Assembly: GCA_963989245.1 (NCBI GenBank)
Contig: OZ022345.1
Location: 52,467,123 to 52,531,122 of the forward strand
DNA length: 64,000 bases
Reading direction: 5' to 3'
DNA from: Nansenia antarctica
Taxonomy: Eukaryota > Chordata > Actinopteri > Argentiniformes > Microstomatidae
Part shown: positions 58,750 to 64,000 of the stretch, piece after piece
Numbering within the stretch: position 1 is the stretch's first letter
How the letters are laid out: each line of letters opens with the position of its first letter
Notes under the pieces: generated by a model
The model's input: the letters and a program-made list of their open reading frames with translations, nothing else
Told to the model about the DNA's origin: nothing
The model's database searches: none
Made by a program: the position numbers and the translations under genes

Positions 58750-60470
58750 ATCTGAATTTGTGTAAAAAAATTAATAATATTCAGCCACATTCGAATACAG
58801 TGGTGCAAACTTGTCAAAATACGTGACCTACATGAATCATGCAGATCTGCAAAAAAAACATGTTGGGGGGGTCTACATCTCATCTCATCCAAGTCACATG
58901 ATGCCCAAGCTAACATCTTCCTGTCTGCAAAACTCTGCTGCAGTTGAAATAAAACGTCTTAAAAAGGTCTTAAGATGGAAGTAGAAACATAACAAGTAAT
59001 AAAATCAAATAACATAGAACTTATTTCTATGTTGCGATAACTTCTCAACAGGATTTTACAGGGTTCGTTCAAACTATCGTAATTCTTGAACTATATGTGC
59101 AATCGAAAAAAATCCAACAGTTTCTGAAAGCACAGAAGTTGCACTATCTAGCCATTTAGGGTTATTATGGTAGTTCACCAAAAAAACAAATGCACTGACC
59201 TCAAAGTGTCATGGAGTGATTTGAAGAGAAGCGGTATTTTAGCTGTGTTTTATACTTTAGTGAGTTTCTGTACATATATGTTTGTGATTGTGAAATGTCA
59301 CAAAGACCATCTAGGCTAGGGTAACCAATCCACCTAAAAGTTTAATCGATGACGACGATGTAAATGACGAAGGACTGATTTCTTCTTCTGAACCAGGGTA
59401 TGGAGGTTAGTTCTAGCGAATTTACCTGATAGAACATCGACATGCTAGAAACACATAACTACACATAATTAGATGATCATTATAAGTATTTAGTGATCGT
59501 TAAACTGTTGTTTATTATATCGAGTGGGTCCTTTATAACTTCAAGTTTCGTGTTATGAAAAAAACGAGTCGGCGAGTGGTTTGCCCTAGGCTGCGTTCGT
59601 AAATTCGCTCTGGAAATCTGATCAGCAGTCATGGAATGCCTCTTGTCCAATCAAATTACTTGGTCCATTTATTGCGCAGAGCGAATTTACGAACGCTGCC
59701 CGAGACTGTCTTGCGTCCCCCTTTACCTCGCTTTTACCCTGCTGCTACGCGGCTAACGTAAACGGCTAACGTAAACGCTAGCATGCGGCGTGTGAACGGG
59801 TTGAAATGCACGCCCAGAGAAGTTAGAAGTCATAAGGAAACATGTTTATTGACTGGGCAACACAGTGTAAAAATACACAGCTTCATAAAATAAACCAGAA
59901 ACACTCATTCTGCAGTCTGCACGTTTTATTCTGATATTAACCAGCTATACCCACAAACCATATTACTGCATAAGCAACCACACAGGGGAAATACAGTATC
60001 AAAGGAGCAGTACATTTCAGGAACATTTCAGAACTTTAGGAGTTGTTTAAACTTGAACTCTCTTAGATTATATTCAAGCCGATCAGCTACAGTGTTAGAA
60101 GTCATAAAGAAACATGTCACGTTCACGTTGTTGACTGTTGATCTCATTTGCATACTCAAGCTATGTTCATGTCTATAAATGTTAGAGCGCCAAATAAATC
60201 TTCCTCTTTCCGGAATGTTAACCGATGCGAGCAGTCGTGTGTACGTTATCCTTTCTATCTATATATATATATATTATTATCTACGCTGGATGCTTGCTGA
60301 GGAACTTGGCTGAACTGTCAATGACATCTGGACACAAGTGGACAGTTTAAACAGCAATGTTTCTCGCTGTCCACTTGCAATCTAATCTCAAAAACACATT
60401 CTAAGTGTAACAGGCTCATTGTTCCCCACCCTTCTAACATGTCTAACATTTTACATTTTGTATCAATTAA
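57395..60470. other. Repeat-rich stretch without a supported gene
   Basis: Contains (TTTAG)n at 58294-58333, (TTTC)n and (TATC)n at 58681-58750, and sequence related to the 17848-19280 element at about 59430-59560. No convincing exon. Confidence 0.5.
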
Positions 60471-60538
60471 GGTAGACTACTGAAGGAGAAGTGAGCGATG
60501 GAAAAGACGAGCGAGAGAGGGAAAAGATCGAGGCAGCC

Positions 60539-62916
60539 ATGAACATTAAGTGGTGTCATATTTGTGGAAAGCAGGATGACTTGGGGATACCGGAGCATCT
60601 TGAGGTTAGGCTTAGTTTGGACGGTTAAGTTTAGGCACACAGGTATCGAATGGTTAAGGTTAGGTGTCCGTTGTGTTGATCGGATCTAGCCTCTACCCAT
60701 ATCAACAGCCATTTTACAGTCCAAATACTGGAACTGATCAAATGAACTATGGTCCAGACGGTTTATTTAGTGGGTGTATGTCTGTTCCAGCCATTTCAGT
60801 GAGCCAGCATGTGGGCACATTTTGTTTTTTAAGAATCTAAGACTGTTGTATACACTGGATTTAAGAATCTAAGAATCTTATTTACACTGGATTTGAAATA
60901 ACAGAATGACTACTGGGTTAAATGACAGACTTGCATATGTGCAGAGGAAGATGATGAAAGTGATATAATAACAATTTATGAGGGGATATGTAGGCCTATG
61001 TTTGTGTCAGGTGTCATGTAAGTGTGTATGTAGGTGTTGAATGAATGAATTAATAGGGCTGTCCCAAACGACTATTTTTCTAACGACTAATTTAATTTAC
61101 TGTTCGATAATTTTTTTCAAAAAAGAACATGTGTAGGCCCCTTAATTTCCACCTCACTGCTATGTTTAGCCAACTTGAATGCCAACATGGCCATTTAGAA
61201 GTCTGTCCATCACCACAACACATAGCTAGCTAACGTTACTCTCGCTGCTATGTTATGATTAGCTAAATTGATGCTAACGTAGCATGCGAGCTACGAGCTA
61301 GATAACGTACAGTAGGTGCGAGCACCACAATGACAATAGGCTACCGTAGCTAGCCAGCTACATAGCTAACGTTACTAACACCAGAAGACAAGACATACAA
61401 ACTGTGGTGAGCTACATTGCTTGTGTAACATTAGCTAGTAGCTATTCATTTTTCACTCATACACGGCCGGAAAAGTGAACAGAAATACAACGGTGACTTA
61501 CGGTGGTGCTATCTTGCGGCTGTCTTCACAAAGAGCTCCAGGATGCTTTCGCTTGAGGTGCTCGTTCATTGCAGACGTACTGCTGTGATAGGCCATTTTT
61601 TTTGCTTATTTTTGTTTTGTTATTTTTTGGCTTTTTTTTTTTTTTTTTATAATAAAAAAAATATTAGTTTACGACGCACATTACGCAAGTCGACGTATTG
61701 ACGTAGTCGATTACGTCGACGACGTCGACGAATCGTAACAGCCCTGGGTGCGGAAAGTATTCAGACTAGTGTAGATTCTAGATTCTTAAATCCAGTGTAT
61801 ACAACAGTCTTAGATTTAAAAAAAACTAAATGTAGAACTCTGGATTGAAAATGAACATAGTATTACATTATCTGTCAAGTATTACATTATCAGTAAAAAT
61901 GTTATTACAATATCAGTCAGGTTATTTTATTACATTATTGGTCAATTATTACATTATTGGGTTGTATTACATTTTCGATGGAGTTAAGTGGACATTTTAT
62001 TACATTATCAGGTGTTATTACATTATCAGGAAATTATTACATTATAGGGTGCTACATGCCCCACTCAAATTTTAAAGGGGACCTATTATGCAAAATGCAC
62101 TTTTACAGTTATGTACCTACATATTTGTCTTTGTTGGTTTGTGATGGTTGATTTACTAACCTTACATTTAATGTGTTTAAACAGCAACTTGTCCCTGAGG
62201 GGTACTGCCATAATATCTGCTCATATACTCCACTGGAGCGGGGAGGTTTCACGGCCTCTTTTAAGCTCCAACTCAGCACCAGGGAGGAGGTAGAGACATG
62301 GCTGGAGGACTTCCAACGGTCATCACAGATGACCACGAGAGTGGCCAAAACGTATCCTGCTACTCAGGATTCTGCACGGCGCAACAGCTACAGAGTAAGA
62401 TCATTCAAGTAATTTTTCTTGTTTTTATAATTGTTAAAGTGGTAAGACCTTTAATTAAGAATTTCTATGTTCAAAGGTGGACTTAAGATGCCAACACAAC
62501 ACATGGCACACAAGTCAGACAAAGAAAAACACACACTGTCCAGCTGGGCTCTACCTTGTGCTTAAAAAAAGCATTTGCTCTCGAAACCGAAAGTCCAGGT
62601 TTGTTCTGTAACGGAACAATCATTTTGAGATTAATATACATTACATACAGTTTAATCGAGGTTACATGCTCATGTTTCCGTTCCATATTTTGTAGATCTG
62701 TTGATTGCCACAACCAAGAGGGGTTGTTTTTCCATGTCACCATAAAAAACACCCACAACCACCGCCTTACTTGTGCCGTGGCTGCGGAGCGACCCAGCGT
62801 CGAGGCCCTCTCCTCCGAGCAGGAGCGTCTCCAGGACCCCCCTGAGACCCAGAGCCTGGAGCAGGAGAGAACAGTCGGCTGTGATGACAAGGCCGACAAG
62901 AGAGCTGCACTCAAAG
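60539..62916 (+). CDS. ZSWIM9/FAR1-like DNA-binding domain gene, partial exon set
   Basis: Exons inferred: 60539-60604 or longer 5' (NIKWCHICGKQDDLGIPEHL then a GTTAGG donor), 62185-62394 (QLVPEGYCHNICSYTPLERG, TASFKLQLSTREEVETWLED), 62477 to about 62592 (VDLRCQHNTWHTSQTKKNTH, CPAGLYLVLKKAF), and 62696-62916 (HNQEGLFFHVTIKNTHNHRL, then a Gln/Glu-rich stretch ending KRAALKG). The Cys/His spacing and the KNTHNH ending resemble the FAR1/MULE-derived domain of ZSWIM9-like fish proteins, a zinc-binding DNA-recognition fold. The junction between the third and fourth exons could not be settled, as phases do not fit simply. A nested MITE fills the first intron. Confidence 0.55.
60834..61816. mobile_element. 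MITE with 38-bp inverted ends, containing a second nested MITE
   Basis: Arms 60834-60871 and 61779-61816 are perfect inverted copies, beginning AATCTAAGACTGTTGTATAC. Inside, about 61047-61746 is bounded by AGGGCTGTCCCAAACGACT and its partial inverse ending AACAGCCCT, a second, hAT-like element. A T-rich run lies at 61616-61650. Confidence 0.75.
61857..62050. repeat. Loose tandem repeat of TATTACATTATC
   Basis: About ten irregular units rich in TTATTACATTAT. Open frames here are low complexity. Confidence 0.75.
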
Positions 62917-63003
62917 GTGAGAGGGGGGAGAATGGCTGCTGGAGTGCTAGCTCACCTAGAGGAGGGTTCTGCAGAAGAAGGGAACAGATCTAGGAGCTAG
63001 GGC

Positions 63004-63004
<1 letters not shown>

Positions 63005-63039
<35 letters not shown>
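63005..63039. repeat. (CA)n microsatellite
   Basis: About 17 CA units between the two exon groups. CT-rich tracts at 63158-63205 and 63820-63870 form polypyrimidine runs before the next two acceptors. Confidence 0.95.
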
Positions 63040-63040
<1 letters not shown>

Positions 63041-63222
63041 CAGCAGAGGTTGTGTTTGTGTTTGGTTGTGTTGGCAACGGGAGCAGCAAAGGAACAGTCA
63101 TGTCTGTGTGAGGACACTGCACTCTATTGCTGTTTGAGTAATGATTCTAAATTAAACCCCTCTCTCTCTCTCCCCCCCCCTCTCTTTCTCTCTCTCTCTC
63201 TACCTCCCTCCCTCACTGTCAG

Positions 63223-64000
63223 GTGACAGTAAAAACAGGAGAGAGGAGGACGTTCCCGAGGCGAAGAGGTCTCGGTCTCCCACGGTCACAGACTTCAAAC
63301 TACCCCCCTTTAGTCCAGACAGTCCCATTGGTGAGATATATACACACACGCCAAGAATGTGTAGCAGAGCTACATGTACAGTGGGGGAAATAAGTGTTGA
63401 ACACATCAACATGTTCAATACTTATTTTCCCCATTGTGTATACTTATTATTTAAAGTGCATTTTCACCGAAGTCTCAACACACAACACATATAAAAAACC
63501 AACAACACATTGACAAAACGTATACTGTACATAAAAGCATATACATACTGTAGAGGTTTACACAATCAACCCCCACATGGGGGAGGGGGAGTTGCTCTTA
63601 AAAAGGCGGGTCTTGTGGTTAGTCTTAGAAGCGGCATCTGTCGCCGACTCCGTAACAAGGCCAGGCTGAATCCAATAGAACACCTTTAGGCCCTACCCAG
63701 TATTAGTATAGTGGTCCTAATAAAGTAAAGCTACTCCACAGTGGTGCCACTCGTTGTCTGTCTGTCCTCTCTGTGGGAGTCAGGTTTAGCTTACTGTGTC
63801 TGTCTGTCTGAGTTTAGCTGACTCTCTATCTCTCTCTCTCTCTCCCCTCCCTCCCTCCCTCCCTCTCTCTCTCCATCACCTAGGGGTGGACTTTGTGGAG
63901 ACTGGTTTCTTCTGTAAGCTGTGTTCTCTGTTCTACGGCAGCGAGGAGACTGCCAAGAAGAACCACTGCAGCAGTCTGAGGCACTACCAGAATATGGAGG
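63223..64000 (+). CDS. Matrin-type zinc-finger protein, two exons, runs off the right edge
   Basis: Exon 63223-63330 reads GDSKNRREEDVPEAKRSRSP then TVTDFKLPPFSPDSPIG, and exon 63884 to the edge reads GVDFVETGFFCKLCSLFYGS, then KKNHCSSLRHYQNME. The Cys-x2-Cys and His-x5-His spacing with a following aromatic fits the matrin/U1-type zinc finger found near the C-termini of MATR3, ZNF638 and CIZ1, nuclear RNA- or DNA-binding proteins. Phases (1-2 splits) fit between the two exons and also with the exon ending at 62916, so they may be one transcript. Which family member it is cannot be told from this fragment. Confidence 0.65.

Overview
The window is vertebrate nuclear DNA, almost certainly from a teleost fish. 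It has short exons with GT/AG borders, many (CA)n microsatellites, fish-type MITEs and tRNA-derived SINEs, L1/Tx1- and L2/Rex-type LINE fragments, hAT and IS630-like DNA transposons, and a BEL/Pao LTR retroelement. Host genes are multi-exon, so gene entries give exon borders in the evidence text. The borders were read by eye from splice sites and codon phase.

Left part (about 0.3-37.7 kb): a cluster of three guanylate-binding protein (GBP) genes, the interferon-induced large GTPases of cell-autonomous immunity. GBP-A (minus, 3' end off the left edge) and GBP-C (plus) are divergent and share a short promoter region with ISRE- and GAS-like sites. GBP-B (minus, complete, 624 aa predicted) is a paralogous duplicate of GBP-A: all eight shared coding exons have the same lengths, and introns, microsatellites and the 5' untranslated exon are also duplicated. 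GBP-C can be read with either of two in-phase C-terminal tails. Later insertions separate the A and B copies, among them MITEs, an L1 fragment and minisatellite growth.

Middle part (37.7-52 kb): mobile DNA. It holds a decayed IS630-like transposase, LINE ends, and the split remains of an integrase-like gene. Inside the intron of that gene sits a BEL/Pao element with 1042-bp LTRs that look identical and a CTAAT target-site duplication. Its single 1494-codon frame encodes Gag and protease. Reverse transcriptase, RNase H and the integrase core have been replaced by intron-free pieces of two host genes, a PRPF40-type splicing factor (WW and FF domains) and a CFAP58-type ciliary coiled-coil protein, followed by the element's own C-terminal tail domain. 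This is the most striking object in the window.

Right part (52-64 kb): the last exon of a MARK3-like kinase lies tail to tail with a brain-type creatine kinase locus, as the MARK3-CKB pair does in other vertebrates. The creatine kinase copy has lost its active-site cysteine segment and other blocks and has a broken last splice junction. Beyond repeats and a nested MITE, the right edge holds exons of a ZSWIM9/FAR1-like DNA-binding domain and then matrin-type zinc-finger exons that run off the window.
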